From Pseudomonas crudilactis (GTDB lineage Bacteria > Pseudomonadota > Gammaproteobacteria > Pseudomonadales > Pseudomonadaceae): a DNA stretch of 64,000 nt. The translations under genes and the position numbers were made by a program. A model generated the notes under the pieces. It was not told the DNA's origin, did not search any database, and was given only the letters and a program-made list of their open reading frames with translations. Positions 35,264 to 46,980 of this stretch are shown here, in pieces. The number at the start of each line of letters is the position of its first letter. Position 1 is the stretch's first letter. The stretch covers positions 124,001 to 188,000 of the forward strand of contig NZ_WXVV01000005.1 in NCBI RefSeq assembly GCF_013433315.1. Reading direction: 5' to 3'.

Positions 35264-36577
35264 TCAGAACTCCTGCTGGTGCGCCGGAGTTGCTGGTTTA
35301 CGCGGCTGAAAGGTGTAGCCCTGCTGACCGCTGAGTACTTTGTTGGCGCGTTGTACGTCGATGTCTTTTTCCCAACGGGCGATCGCAACCGTGGCGACGC
35401 AGTTGCCGATGAGATTGGTGAGTGCCCGGCCGATGCCCATGAACCAGTCCACCGCCAACACCAGCACCAGACCGACCACCGGGATCGCCGGAATCGCTGT
35501 CAGCGTGGCCGCCAGAATCACCAGGGCCGACCCGGGAATACCGTGGGCGCCTTTGGAAGTGATCAGCGATACCAGCAGAATGGTCAGCAGGTCGGTCATG
35601 GCCAGCGGCGTGCCGGTGGCATTGGCAATGAACACGATGGCCAGGGTCAGGTAGATCGAGAAACCGTCGAGGTTGAACGAATACCCGGTCGGAATCACCA
35701 GACCCACGGTCGAGCTGCCGATGCCGAGGTGTTCGAGTTTGCGCATGATCTGCGGCAGTACCGCGTCGGACGACGCCGTGCCCATGACGATCAGCAGTTC
35801 TTCACGCAGATACTTCAACAGCGGCCACATGCGCAGGCCGGAAGCACGCATCACCAGACCGAGAATCACGCTGACGAAGGCGATGCAGGTCAGGTAGAAC
35901 AAACCGACCAGGCTACCCAGATGTTGCAGGGAGTCGAGGCCATATTTGCTGGTGGTGAAAGCGATGGCGCCGAACACGCCGATCGGCGCCAGACGCACGA
36001 TCATGCCCATGATGCGGAAGATCACATGGCTCAGTTCGTTGATCAGGCGCGAGATCCCGGAAGCTGCTTCGCCGACCAGATTCAACGCGCTACCGAACAG
36101 CACCGAAAACAGCAGCACTTGCAGGATGTTGTTGTCAGCGAAGGCGCCGATCACCGAGGTCGGAATCAGGTCCATCAGGAACTGCGTGGTGGTGTGCATG
36201 TGCTGGCTGCGTTCGGCGAGATCGCCCATGTCGGCCGCAGACAGTTGCTCGAGATGGATATTCGCGCCGCTGCCGATGCCGGTGCTGAAGGCGAAGACCA
36301 GGCCGATCACCAGAGCGATGGTGGTCAACACTTCGAAGTAGATCACTGACTTGAGGCCGATGCGCCCGACCTTCTTCAGATCGCCGGCGCCGCTGATGCC
36401 ACTGACCACCACGCAGAACACGATGAGGCCGATGAGCATCTTGATCAGTTTGATGAAGCCGTCGCCGAGCGGTTTGAGCTGGGCCGAGTATTCAGGAAGG
36501 GTCAGCCCGCAGACGATGCCGAGCATCAGTCCGAGAACCACTTGGAGGAAGATTGAACGCGAGCACCATCTGAGCAT
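35264..36577 (-). CDS. dctA: C4-dicarboxylate/proton symporter DctA
   Basis: 437 residues of the DAACS family. The N-terminus SIFLQVVLGLMLGIVCG, the segment GTASSDAVLPQIMRKLEHLGI (serine-rich re-entrant loop) and IPTGYSFNLDGFSIYLTLA (substrate and cation site) are diagnostic for DctA/GltP; length and wording favour DctA. It imports succinate, fumarate and malate. It heads an operon with two GntR regulators. ATG at 36577 follows AGGA. Confidence 0.92.
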   Translation of the reverse strand: MLRWCSRSIFLQVVLGLMLGIVCGLTLPEYSAQLKPLGDGFIKLIKMLIGLIVFCVVVSGISGAGDLKKVGRIGLKSVIYFEVLTTIALVIGLVFAFSTGIGSGANIHLEQLSAADMGDLAERSQHMHTTTQFLMDLIPTSVIGAFADNNILQVLLFSVLFGSALNLVGEAASGISRLINELSHVIFRIMGMIVRLAPIGVFGAIAFTTSKYGLDSLQHLGSLVGLFYLTCIAFVSVILGLVMRASGLRMWPLLKYLREELLIVMGTASSDAVLPQIMRKLEHLGIGSSTVGLVIPTGYSFNLDGFSIYLTLAIVFIANATGTPLAMTDLLTILLVSLITSKGAHGIPGSALVILAATLTAIPAIPVVGLVLVLAVDWFMGIGRALTNLIGNCVATVAIARWEKDIDVQRANKVLSGQQGYTFQPRKPATPAHQQEF

Positions 36578-36646
36578 GGGAGGAATCCTGGTCGGTGTCC
36601 TGGCTGCCGTGCGCGGGGCGCATCAGATTCAGGACTTAATTATTGT

Positions 36647-36655
36647 GGTCTTACC
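36647..36655. promoter_or_regulatory. FadR-subfamily operator core 1 upstream of dctA
   Basis: GGTCTTACC (GGT-N3-ACC symmetry), 70 bp before dctA, in TTGTGGTCTTACCGG. PdhR/LldR-type sites have this core. Confidence 0.5.
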
Positions 36656-36731
36656 GGTATGTCCAGTGCAGGCGCAGTCTAGGCGCTGATTTTCCATGAT
36701 CGCAAGTGAAAAATGACGAATTGGCATGACC

Positions 36732-36740
36732 GGTCTGACC
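36732..36740. promoter_or_regulatory. FadR-subfamily operator core 2 upstream of dctA
   Basis: GGTCTGACC, 155 bp before dctA and 85 bp (about eight helical turns) from the first core, an arrangement suited to looping. Confidence 0.45.
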
Positions 36741-36800
36741 AGTTGTGCGGTGAGTCCCATTCTTGAGCGGTTCACGCGTTTGAAAAAATTCAGGCGAAAA

Positions 36801-36829
36801 AAAACCGGCCAATCACTTGGCCGGTTTTT
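36801..36829 (-). terminator. Terminator of glyA
   Basis: CCGGCCAA and TTGGCCGG close a TCAC loop. An A-run on the plus strand gives a long U-tract for the minus-strand glyA transcript. Confidence 0.9.
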
Positions 36830-36852
36830 CATGCTGCGGGTTTAGCGTCGCA

Positions 36853-38106
36853 TCAAGCGCCGTATACCGGCAGTTTCTTGCAGATGGCTTTGACTTTCTC
36901 ACGAACGGCGTCGATCACCGCTTCGTTGTTCAGGTCAGCCAGGATGTCGCAGATCCAGCCGGCCAGCTCTTTGCACTCGGCTTGCTTGAAGCCACGAGTG
37001 GTCACAGCCGGAGTACCGAAACGCAGGCCGGAAGTGACGAACGGCGAGCGTGGATCGTTTGGCACGGAGTTCTTGTTGACGGTGATGAACGCTTTGCCCA
37101 GAGCGGCGTCGGCGTCTTTACCGGAGATGTCCTGCTTGATCAGCGACAGCAGGAACAGGTGGTTCTTGGTACCACCGGAAACCACGTCGAAACCGCGCTC
37201 GATGAACACTTCGGCCATGGCCTGGGCGTTCAGCACCACTTGTTCCTGGTAAGCCTTGAACTCAGGCTGCAGCGCTTCCTTGAAGCAGATTGCCTTGGCG
37301 GCGATCACGTGCTCCAGCGGGCCACCCTGGGCGCCCGGGAATACCGCGGAGTTCAGTTTCTTCTCGATGTCGGCGTTGGCGCGAGCCAGGATCAGGCCGC
37401 CACGTGGACCGCGCAGGGTCTTGTGCGTGGTGGTGGTCACGACGTCAGCGAAAGGCACCGGGTTCGGGTAAACACCCGCGGCAACCAGACCGGCCACGTG
37501 AGCCATGTCGACGAACAGGTAAGCGCCGACTTTGTCAGCGATGGCGCGGAAACGCGGGAAGTCGAGAATCTGCGAGTAGGCAGAGAAACCGGCCACGATC
37601 ATTTTCGGCTTGTGCTCAACCGCCAGACGCTCGACTTCGTCGTAGTCGATCAGGCCGTTGGCGTCGATGCCGTACTGTACGGCGTTGTACAGCTTGCCGG
37701 AGGAGGAAACGCTGGCGCCGTGGGTCAGGTGACCACCGTGAGCCAGGCTCATGCCCAGAATGGTGTCGCCGCCTTGCAGCAGGGCCAGGTAAACAGCGGC
37801 GTTGGCTTGCGAACCGGCGTGCGGCTGAACGTTGGCGTAATCGGCGCCGAACAGTTCCTTGGCGCGGTCGATGGCCAGTTGTTCAACGATGTCGACGTAC
37901 TCGCAACCACCGTAGTAACGCTTGCCTGGGTAGCCTTCAGCGTACTTGTTGGTCAGGACCGAGCCTTGAGCTTCCATCACCGCTGGGCTGGTGTAGTTTT
38001 CCGAAGCGATCAGCTCAATGTGTTCTTCCTGGCGCTGAGCTTCTTGCTCCATGGCGGCAAAAAGGTCGGCGTCGTACTTGGCAATAGTCAAATCACGGCT
38101 GAACAT
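36853..38106 (-). CDS. glyA: Serine hydroxymethyltransferase
   Basis: 417 residues, the standard length. PLP-enzyme signatures include [37 protein letters not shown], and the PLP lysine in [15 protein letters not shown]. It interconverts serine and glycine with tetrahydrofolate, supplying one-carbon units. ATG at 38106 follows GAGGA. A neighbouring morA gene agrees with the glyA3-morA order of P. aeruginosa as recalled. Pseudomonads often carry several glyA copies; this is one of them. Confidence 0.97.
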   Translation of the reverse strand: MFSRDLTIAKYDADLFAAMEQEAQRQEEHIELIASENYTSPAVMEAQGSVLTNKYAEGYPGKRYYGGCEYVDIVEQLAIDRAKELFGADYANVQPHAGSQANAAVYLALLQGGDTILGMSLAHGGHLTHGASVSSSGKLYNAVQYGIDANGLIDYDEVERLAVEHKPKMIVAGFSAYSQILDFPRFRAIADKVGAYLFVDMAHVAGLVAAGVYPNPVPFADVVTTTTHKTLRGPRGGLILARANADIEKKLNSAVFPGAQGGPLEHVIAAKAICFKEALQPEFKAYQEQVVLNAQAMAEVFIERGFDVVSGGTKNHLFLLSLIKQDISGKDADAALGKAFITVNKNSVPNDPRSPFVTSGLRFGTPAVTTRGFKQAECKELAGWICDILADLNNEAVIDAVREKVKAICKKLPVYGA

Positions 38107-38236
38107 GGCGGTCCTCAAGGATCGGGGGCAGAAAAGGGGGGCATTCTAACCCAATGGGTTTTGGATGGCATATGAAACGACATCATGTCGCAGACAAGTG
38201 GCGTTCATGCGCAGATAGATGGTGATTGTGCCGGCC

Positions 38237-38341
38237 TCAAAAGATCGCAGCCTTCGGCAGCTCCTACAGTAATCCGAGCTGATCCCGAATACTGTGACCG
38301 ACATCAATCCTTGTAGGAGCTGCCGAAGGCTGCGATCTTTT
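38237..38341. repeat. Type II repeat pair between glyA and morA
   Basis: AAGATCGCAGCCTTCGGCAG and its near-perfect inverted copy (GTAGGAGCTGCCGAAGGCTG) enclose about 40 bp. Confidence 0.85.
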
Positions 38342-38359
38342 CGGTCGCGCCGCCGATCT

Positions 38360-41300
38360 TCAGTCGAACATAAAGAGCGCGTCATTGCTGAACTGCGCCT
38401 CGAACCGCCCCGCCGGCATCGGCCGCCCGAACAGATAGCCCTGAACCTCATCGCAACCATGCTCACGCAGGAAGTCCAGTTGTTCATGGGTTTCCACACC
38501 CTCGGCGATCACCGCCAGATTCAGGCTGTGCGCCATGGCAATGATCGCCCGGGCAATCTGCGCATCCTGCTCACCCGACGGCAAGCCATCGACAAACGTG
38601 CGGTCGATCTTCAGCACGTCGATCGGGAATTGCTTGAGGTAGTTCAGCGACGAGTAGCCGGTGCCGAAGTCATCGACCGCGATGCTCAGGCCGAGGTTTT
38701 TCAGCCCGGCGAGAATCTGCATCGCTTCGCTGACTTCGCGCATCAGAATACTTTCGGTCAGCTCCAGTTCCAGACACGCCGGCGGCAGGCCGGTTTCGCG
38801 CAGGATCGTCGCGATACGTGTGCCGAGCTGGCCGTCGGAGAACTGCCGTGCGGAGATGTTCACCGAGACCTTCGGTACACGCACACGGTTCTGGTGCCAG
38901 GTCTTCAGTTGGCGGCAAGCCTCGCTGATCACCCAGTCGCCAACGTCCACCACCAGACCGAGCTCTTCCAGCACCGGAATGAAATCCCCCGGCGGCACCA
39001 GTCCACGGCGCGGATGACGCCAGCGCAACAGCGCCTCGGCGCCGGTCAGGCGTTTGCCGTCGCCGCTGAATTGCGGCTGGTAATACAGGACGAATTCGTT
39101 CTGCTCCAAGGCGTGGCGCAAGTCGCTTTCCAGCTCCAGACGCTCCAGCGCACTGGCGTTCATGTCGGCCTGATAGAACTGGAAGTTGTTCTTGCCGCGC
39201 TCCTTGGCGTGGTACATCGCCGTGTCGGCGTTCTTCATCAACTGGCTGAGTTCGTTGCCGTCCTGCGGACTCAGGGCGATGCCGATACTGGCGGTGACGA
39301 AGAACTCGCGGCCTTCAAGCACGAATGGCCGCACCAGGCTGCCGAGGATCTGCTCGGCGACATGAATCGCCCGGTTCAGCGCCATTTCGCGGCTGGAGCG
39401 ATGTTGCAGCAAGAGTGTGAATTCGTCGCCGCCCATGCGCGCCACGGTGTCGTCATCGTCGACGCAGGCCAGCAGGCGCGTGGCCATGTCTTTCAACATG
39501 CGGTCGCCGGCGGCGTGGCCGAGGGAGTCGTTGATCGGTTTGAAACGGTCGAGGTCGAGGAACATCAGCACCACCCATGACTTTTGCCGCTCGGCCGATT
39601 GCAGCGCGGTGTGCAGGCGATCCTGGAACAACGTGCGGTTCGGCAAGTGGGTCAGGGCGTCGTAGTAGGCGAGGCGGTGAATGCGCTGTTCGCTGGCCTT
39701 GCGTTCGCTGATGTCGCTGAAGAAGCACACATAACTGGCCAGATCGCCCTCGTCGTCGAGCACCGCGGTGATGCCGACCCACGCCGGGTAATGCTCGCCA
39801 TTACGCCGCTTCATCCAGACTTCACCCTCCCAGGTGTTGTGCTGGTGCAATTGCTTGAGCACATACCGCAGGTGCGCGTCCTGTTGCTCATCGACGGTGA
39901 GCATGTTCGGCAACTGGTCGAGCACTTCGCTCACCGCGTAACCGCTGACGCGGCTGAAAGCCTCGTTGGCCTGAACGATGTAACCGGCCGGGTCGGTGAT
40001 CAGGATCGCCGAGGTCGAGTGCTCGAATACGGTGGCAGCCATGCGCAGGTCTTTCTCGGCGCGGCGTTGCTGACTGATGTCGCGACCGACACCGAGTACG
40101 CCTTCAAACGCGCCATGTTCGTCCCATACCAGCACCAGACGCAGCTCGATCGGGATCTTGCGGCCATCGGCGCGCAGGCAGTCGAACAGGAACATTTGCG
40201 TCTGCACCTGATTGCGCAACACCGCCAGTTGCTCGGGTTTGTCCAGCGCCTTGCTGACCCGATCCATCAGCGTGTAGATGCCGCTCAGTTGTTGCGGGTT
40301 GGCGATGGTCGATTGCCAGCCGTTCTGGAAAATCCACTCGGCGTCGTAGCCCAGCACGGCTTGCACCGACGGGCTGACGTAGTTCAGCGAGAGCTTGCTG
40401 TCGGTGGAGAAGATCACGTCGCTGATGCTTTCAGCGAGCATGCGGTAGCGCTGCTCACTGTCGCGCAGGGATTCGCTGGCTTCGATCTGCTCGGTGATGT
40501 CCTTGGCCACGCCGATGATCCGCGTGACCTGATCGTGTTTGTCGCGGGCCAGCGCCTGTTCGCGAATATCGAAACGCCGCCATTTGCCGTCGCGATGGCG
40601 GAAACGCAACTGGCACTGGAGCAACTGACTGTAACCGGCGTGACGCTGCATCTGCCGCGAGCGATGGTAGTAGTCGGCATCTTCCGGGTGCAGCAGGATC
40701 TCCCAGAAATACTCGCCCATCTGGTGCAGTTCGGTGCGGTTGTAGCCGAGGGTCTGGCCGAGGTGGTGGTTGCTGAAAATCATCCGCTGGCTGATCACGT
40801 CCTGCACATACAAATGATCCGGCACGGTGCGCACTACGTCCGACCAGAAGCCTTCGCGCTCGAGCAGCGACAGTTCGATCAGCTTGCGGCTGGTGATGTC
40901 GTTGATGCTGAGGATCACCGCTTTGTAGTCGTGCTGCTCGGTCGGCAGGCGCAATACCATCCACAGGTGTTGGTCGCGACCGTTGATGTCCGGCAGTTTG
41001 ATTTCCAGTTCCAGCTGCTTTTGTTGCTGCAGGACGGCGTCGAGGACTTGATTGCCGATGGCGCACTGGCGGTGCGGATGGCCGTCGATCAACAGTTGCC
41101 AGGCGTGCTCGCAGGAATTGACGTTGAGCAATTGCAATGCGACCTGGTTGACCTCGGTGACGCGCAATTCCTGCAGCAGTTGCTGGCGTTGCTGCGGTTG
41201 GTCGAGCCAGGCCTTGAGCTGGTCGCTGGTCTGGATCTGCGCCTTGTCGAAGACCTGCTTCAAACCGGACAGATCAAGCACACAGAGGGCCACGCCGGTG

Positions 41301-42208
41301 CCTTCGAAAATGTCCTGATAGCGTCGACGACCTTCGTGCAACTGGCGCTGGCGGCGGCGCATGTTCAACAGCGCAATCACCGGCAGCAGCGAGAACGCCA
41401 GACCCAACAGGCACTTGCCGATAAACGCCGGCAGCAGTTCTTCGAGCACGCGCTGACGGTCGAACAGGCCACGCAACTGCCAGTCGCTGCTGCTCAGCGG
41501 CACGGTCAGCACGGTGTTGGCCATGTCGTCCGGACTCAAGACGCCGGGCCTGGCCGAAGGCTGCGCTTCGTCGCGGCTGATGATCTGATGGTTGAGGCGG
41601 TTTTCCACCAGCCACAAAGGGCGGATGCCGGTTTCACCCTGTTTGGTCAGTGAGTCGAAGAACGTCGGGGTCAGGCGCAATGCCCAATAACCGCGCGTGC
41701 TGCCGCTGGCCTGATGCAATAACAGATGCACCACAGAACCGTCGTCGGCGTTGCTGAAGTAATGCGCTTGTGCACGGCTGCGGCGCACCAGTTCGGTGAG
41801 GTAGCTGGCGTCGTGGCTGTTGTCGTCACTGTCGCTGATGATTTTGCCGGAAGGGGTGAGCAGGGCCAGGCTGCGCAGGTCAGGCAAGGATTGCTGGAGC
41901 TTGCGCAATAGCACCTGCTGTTCGTCGGCTGATTGCGGTTGTTCGACGATCGGTAGCAGATTGAGGGCGATTTGCGCGTTCAGCGCCATGTTCAGGCTGA
42001 CCTGCGAGGCGAGGTCGGCGGTGTAATCGATGGTGTACTGACGCTGGTTTTTCTGGGTTTCGCGCAATTGGTCGAGCAGTTGCCAGAACAGCAACGCGAG
42101 CAATAAAAGCACGAGCGTCGCCAGCGCACCCTTTAATGTACCGCGCAGGGACGAGCCGGGCGCCGGTGGGGTGCTGCTCACAGAAGCTGGCGGAGTGACA
42201 TTGGACAA
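38360..42208 (-). CDS. morA: Membrane GGDEF-EAL c-di-GMP enzyme with PAS sensors, MorA-like
   Basis: 1282 residues. The order is membrane helix 1 (about 27-46), a periplasmic region (about 47-260), membrane helix 2 (about 265-283), about four PAS/PAC units (about 295-820), a GGDEF cyclase domain with intact GGDEF (926-930), and an EAL phosphodiesterase domain with intact EAL (1058-1060). Both activities may exist. Size, layout and position next to glyA match MorA, which affects motility and biofilm. The start is TTG at 42208 after AGGATCACAGC; no ATG is available near the first helix. A long plus-strand open frame inside is only its mirror. Confidence 0.9.
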   Translation of the reverse strand: MSNVTPPASVSSTPPAPGSSLRGTLKGALATLVLLLLALLFWQLLDQLRETQKNQRQYTIDYTADLASQVSLNMALNAQIALNLLPIVEQPQSADEQQVLLRKLQQSLPDLRSLALLTPSGKIISDSDDNSHDASYLTELVRRSRAQAHYFSNADDGSVVHLLLHQASGSTRGYWALRLTPTFFDSLTKQGETGIRPLWLVENRLNHQIISRDEAQPSARPGVLSPDDMANTVLTVPLSSSDWQLRGLFDRQRVLEELLPAFIGKCLLGLAFSLLPVIALLNMRRRQRQLHEGRRRYQDIFEGTGVALCVLDLSGLKQVFDKAQIQTSDQLKAWLDQPQQRQQLLQELRVTEVNQVALQLLNVNSCEHAWQLLIDGHPHRQCAIGNQVLDAVLQQQKQLELEIKLPDINGRDQHLWMVLRLPTEQHDYKAVILSINDITSRKLIELSLLEREGFWSDVVRTVPDHLYVQDVISQRMIFSNHHLGQTLGYNRTELHQMGEYFWEILLHPEDADYYHRSRQMQRHAGYSQLLQCQLRFRHRDGKWRRFDIREQALARDKHDQVTRIIGVAKDITEQIEASESLRDSEQRYRMLAESISDVIFSTDSKLSLNYVSPSVQAVLGYDAEWIFQNGWQSTIANPQQLSGIYTLMDRVSKALDKPEQLAVLRNQVQTQMFLFDCLRADGRKIPIELRLVLVWDEHGAFEGVLGVGRDISQQRRAEKDLRMAATVFEHSTSAILITDPAGYIVQANEAFSRVSGYAVSEVLDQLPNMLTVDEQQDAHLRYVLKQLHQHNTWEGEVWMKRRNGEHYPAWVGITAVLDDEGDLASYVCFFSDISERKASEQRIHRLAYYDALTHLPNRTLFQDRLHTALQSAERQKSWVVLMFLDLDRFKPINDSLGHAAGDRMLKDMATRLLACVDDDDTVARMGGDEFTLLLQHRSSREMALNRAIHVAEQILGSLVRPFVLEGREFFVTASIGIALSPQDGNELSQLMKNADTAMYHAKERGKNNFQFYQADMNASALERLELESDLRHALEQNEFVLYYQPQFSGDGKRLTGAEALLRWRHPRRGLVPPGDFIPVLEELGLVVDVGDWVISEACRQLKTWHQNRVRVPKVSVNISARQFSDGQLGTRIATILRETGLPPACLELELTESILMREVSEAMQILAGLKNLGLSIAVDDFGTGYSSLNYLKQFPIDVLKIDRTFVDGLPSGEQDAQIARAIIAMAHSLNLAVIAEGVETHEQLDFLREHGCDEVQGYLFGRPMPAGRFEAQFSNDALFMFD

Positions 42209-42493
42209 GCTGTGATCCTGCGATTTGGCTGGACTGGCGCGACGTGCACTATAAGCCGGACGCCCAAAGGGCGGCTAGCATGCCTTGAGTCGTGGCGAAG
42301 TGCCAGCCCTGCGCGGCTGGACTGCCACTGGTCAATCAGGTAGCTTTGCCGGTTACGCGGGAGCGTTCCAGCTCCTAGACTCAGACTTTTTCAGCGCGCA
42401 CGCATTGATAACCATCAAGTGAACGACGCGCATGGTCTGGCCGGGCATCGCCTGCGCTGCAATCATTCATCTGTCACTGACCCAAGGTTCTCC

Positions 42494-44158
42494 ATGGCTC
42501 AATACGTCTTCACCATGCATCGGCTGGGCAAAGTTGTTCCACCGAAGCGGGAAATTCTCAAAAACATTTCGCTGTCGTTCTTCCCCGGCGCCAAGATCGG
42601 CGTACTCGGCCTCAACGGTTCGGGTAAGTCCACGCTGCTGAAAATCATGGCTGGCGTCGACACCGAGTTCGAGGGCGAAGCCCGTCCGATGCCGGACCTG
42701 AACATCGGTTATCTGCCACAAGAGCCACAACTTGATCCGACCAAGACCGTGCGTGAAGTGGTCGAGGAAGCGGTCAGCGTGATCAAGAACGCCCAGGCGC
42801 GCCTGGACGAGGTCTACGCGGCTTACGCTGAAGAAGACGCCGACTTCGACAAACTGGCAGCCGAGCAAGCCAAGCTCGAAGCGATCCTGCAAGCCAGCGA
42901 CGGTCACAACCTCGATCGTCAACTGGAAGTCGCCGCCGACGCACTGCGTTTGCCGGCGTGGGACGCCAAGGTCGAATTCCTCTCCGGTGGTGAAAAACGT
43001 CGTGTGGCCCTGTGCCGTCTGCTGCTGTCCGCGCCGGACATGCTGCTGCTCGACGAACCAACCAACCACTTGGACGCCGATTCGGTTGCGTGGCTGGAGC
43101 ACTTCCTGCACGACTTCCCGGGCACCGTGGTAGCGATCACGCACGACCGTTACTTCCTCGATAACGTTGCTGGCTGGATTCTCGAACTCGACCGCGGCGC
43201 GGGCATTCCTTACGAGGGCAACTACTCGGGTTGGCTCGAAGCCAAGTCCGATCGTCTGGCCGCTGAATCCAAGCAGCAGTCGGCTCACGAAAAAGCCATG
43301 AAAGAAGAACTGGAGTGGGTGCGCAAAGGCGCGAAAGCCCGCCAGTCGAAATCCAAGGCACGTCTGCAACGCTTCGAAGAAATGCAATCGCAGGAATTCC
43401 AGAAGCGCAGCGAAACCAACGAGATCTACATCCCGGCCGGCCCACGTCTGGGCGACAAGGTCATCGAATTCAAGAACGTCACCAAGGGCTACGGCGATCG
43501 CGTGCTGATCGACAACCTGTCGTTCGCGATGCCGAAAGGCGCCATCGTCGGTGTGATCGGTGGTAACGGTGCCGGTAAGTCGACCCTGTTCCGCATGCTG
43601 ATGGGCAAGGAAACACCGGATTCGGGCAGCATCGAAGTCGGCGAAACCGTGCAACTGGCCTGCGTCGATCAGAGCCGCGATGACCTCGATGGCAGCAAGA
43701 CTGTGTTCCAGCAAATCTCCGACGGTTCCGATCAGATCCGCATCGGCAACTACGAGATCCCGTCGCGCACCTACGTCGGTCGCTTCAACTTCAAGGGCGG
43801 CGACCAGCAGAAGTTCGTCAAGGACCTGTCCGGTGGTGAGCGCGGTCGTCTGCACCTGGCGCTGACCCTGAAGGAGGGCGGCAACGTCCTGCTGCTCGAC
43901 GAACCGTCCAACGACCTCGACGTTGAAACCCTGCGTTCCCTGGAAGAAGCCCTGCTGGACTTCCCGGGCGCCGCCATTGTTATCTCTCACGATCGGTGGT
44001 TCCTTGACCGTGTGGCCACCCACATCCTGGCGTACGAAGACGATTCGCAAGCTATCTTCTTCGAAGGTAACTACACCGAGTACGAAGCTGATCGTAAAAA
44101 GCGTCTCGGCGAAGCAGCTGCCCAGCCACACCGGGTACGTCACAAGAAACTGGCCTGA
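42494..44158 (+). CDS. ettA: Energy-dependent translational throttle protein EttA (ABC-F)
   Basis: 554 residues with two ABC domains. Walker A motifs are GLNGSGKSTLLK and GGNGAGKSTLFR. Signatures are LSGGEKRRVALCRLLL and LSGGERGRLHLALTL, and Walker B motifs are LLLDEPTNHLD and LLLDEPSNDLD. The basic linker between domains (KGAKARQSKSKARLQRFEEM) reaches the ribosomal P-site tRNA. It regulates entry into the elongation cycle according to ADP/ATP. ATG at 42494 is preferred although the frame is open to 42419. Confidence 0.96.
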   Translation: MAQYVFTMHRLGKVVPPKREILKNISLSFFPGAKIGVLGLNGSGKSTLLKIMAGVDTEFEGEARPMPDLNIGYLPQEPQLDPTKTVREVVEEAVSVIKNAQARLDEVYAAYAEEDADFDKLAAEQAKLEAILQASDGHNLDRQLEVAADALRLPAWDAKVEFLSGGEKRRVALCRLLLSAPDMLLLDEPTNHLDADSVAWLEHFLHDFPGTVVAITHDRYFLDNVAGWILELDRGAGIPYEGNYSGWLEAKSDRLAAESKQQSAHEKAMKEELEWVRKGAKARQSKSKARLQRFEEMQSQEFQKRSETNEIYIPAGPRLGDKVIEFKNVTKGYGDRVLIDNLSFAMPKGAIVGVIGGNGAGKSTLFRMLMGKETPDSGSIEVGETVQLACVDQSRDDLDGSKTVFQQISDGSDQIRIGNYEIPSRTYVGRFNFKGGDQQKFVKDLSGGERGRLHLALTLKEGGNVLLLDEPSNDLDVETLRSLEEALLDFPGAAIVISHDRWFLDRVATHILAYEDDSQAIFFEGNYTEYEADRKKRLGEAAAQPHRVRHKKLA

Positions 44159-44180
44159 TTCGGGTTGGTTGCATAAAGAG

Positions 44181-44208
44181 CGGAGCCTTCGGGCTCCGTT
44201 TTTTTTTG
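44181..44208 (+). terminator. Terminator of ettA
   Basis: CGGAGCC/GGCTCCG stem, TTCG loop, then ten T residues. Confidence 0.93.
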
Positions 44209-44240
44209 CTCGGTTTTTTTCAGGTTTACCGAGTCGCACC

Positions 44241-44310
44241 CTTCGCGAGCAAGCTCGCTCCCACAGGGGAACGCATTTCAAATGTGGGAGCGAGCTTGCT
44301 CGCGAAGGCG
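44241..44310. repeat. REPIN 7 (tail-to-tail form, same spacer as REPIN 6)
   Basis: CGCGAGCAAGCTCGCTCCCA, spacer GGGGAACGCATTTCAAA, then TGGGAGCGAGCTTGCTCGCG. The spacer is identical to that at 33671-33743. Confidence 0.85.
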
Positions 44311-44413
44311 GTATAACTTTTGGTGCAGCTCTCAAATCTGGTCTCACCATTCAGGTGCAAAATCGGCTAAAAATCCTTCTGATTTATATCCTGTGCACCA
44401 TTTGATTTCATAA

Positions 44414-46335
<1,922 letters not shown>

Positions 46336-46405
46336 GGTGTCCTCCTCGTATGAGGTTTGGGCCATGCTCGCAGGCATTTGGTTTCACTGGATGTCTGGGA
46401 ACGAC

Positions 46406-46762
46406 CTATTGCGAGCGATAAGCCCGCCCGGCGTCCTGATCTTTTTGCTGCTGCCAGGCGCGTTCGCGCTCGTCCCAGTGTTCGTTGCGATACTCTTCGC
46501 GGCCCTTGTTTTCCAGCATGGCCTGACACTGCCGAAAGCCGTCGGTCCAGCCTTCGGCGTACTGCTTGTCCTTGAGATAGCGCGGCACGTTCTTGCGAAA
46601 CTCGCCGCTGATCGAACCGGCGGCTTGCCGACCACTGACGCAACCGTCATCAAAACCGTCGGCGAAGGCCGGTGGATAACCCTTGGCGATCAAGTCTTCA
46701 TGGGTGGTCTGGCAACCGCCCAGCAACAGCACAACACCCAGCAAACCCGCACACCGCCACAT
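46406..46762 (-). CDS. Small lipoprotein of unknown function
   Basis: 118 residues. A lipoprotein signal (MWRCAGLLGVVLLLGGCQTT; lipobox LGGC at about 14-17) predicts lipidation at Cys17. The rest is hydrophilic and helical, with repeated DGF and GW/GF motifs (PPAFADGFDDGCVSGRQAA; YAEGWTDGFRQCQAM). It lies after the Gre-like gene's upstream side, with no obvious partners; I recognise no family. Confidence 0.75.
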   Translation of the reverse strand: MWRCAGLLGVVLLLGGCQTTHEDLIAKGYPPAFADGFDDGCVSGRQAAGSISGEFRKNVPRYLKDKQYAEGWTDGFRQCQAMLENKGREEYRNEHWDERERAWQQQKDQDAGRAYRSQ

Positions 46763-46868
46763 CGCACTCTCCCGCGCCGGTTGTCCGGCTTATGGGGAAA
46801 GTCTAGAAGGGGATTCATGACACGGCTGTCGAAGCCCCGTGAAAAATCCATCAACACCACAAATCCCC

Positions 46869-46958
46869 TGTGGGAGCGAGCTTGCTCGCGAAGGCGTCGT
46901 GTCAGGCAACTCTGATATCGACTGACCCACCGCTTTCGCGAGCAAGCTCGCTCCCACA
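46869..46958. repeat. REPIN 8
   Basis: An inverted pair of TGTGGGAGCGAGCTTGCTCG units lies between the lipoprotein and DUF4105 genes. Confidence 0.9.
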
Positions 46959-46980
46959 TTGGTTTGTGCTGTGTTCGGGA

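Noticed and set aside
36817..38175. 452-codon plus-strand frame opposite glyA
   Set aside because: glyA is unmistakable on the minus strand; the other frame has no protein-like motif.
38107..38359. Glycine or SAM-type riboswitch upstream of glyA
   Set aside because: The leader is short and the rest is a type II repeat; no riboswitch core was found.
39584..41653. 689-codon plus-strand frame inside morA
   Set aside because: Antisense to conserved PAS and GGDEF domains; low-complexity composition and no ribosome-binding site.
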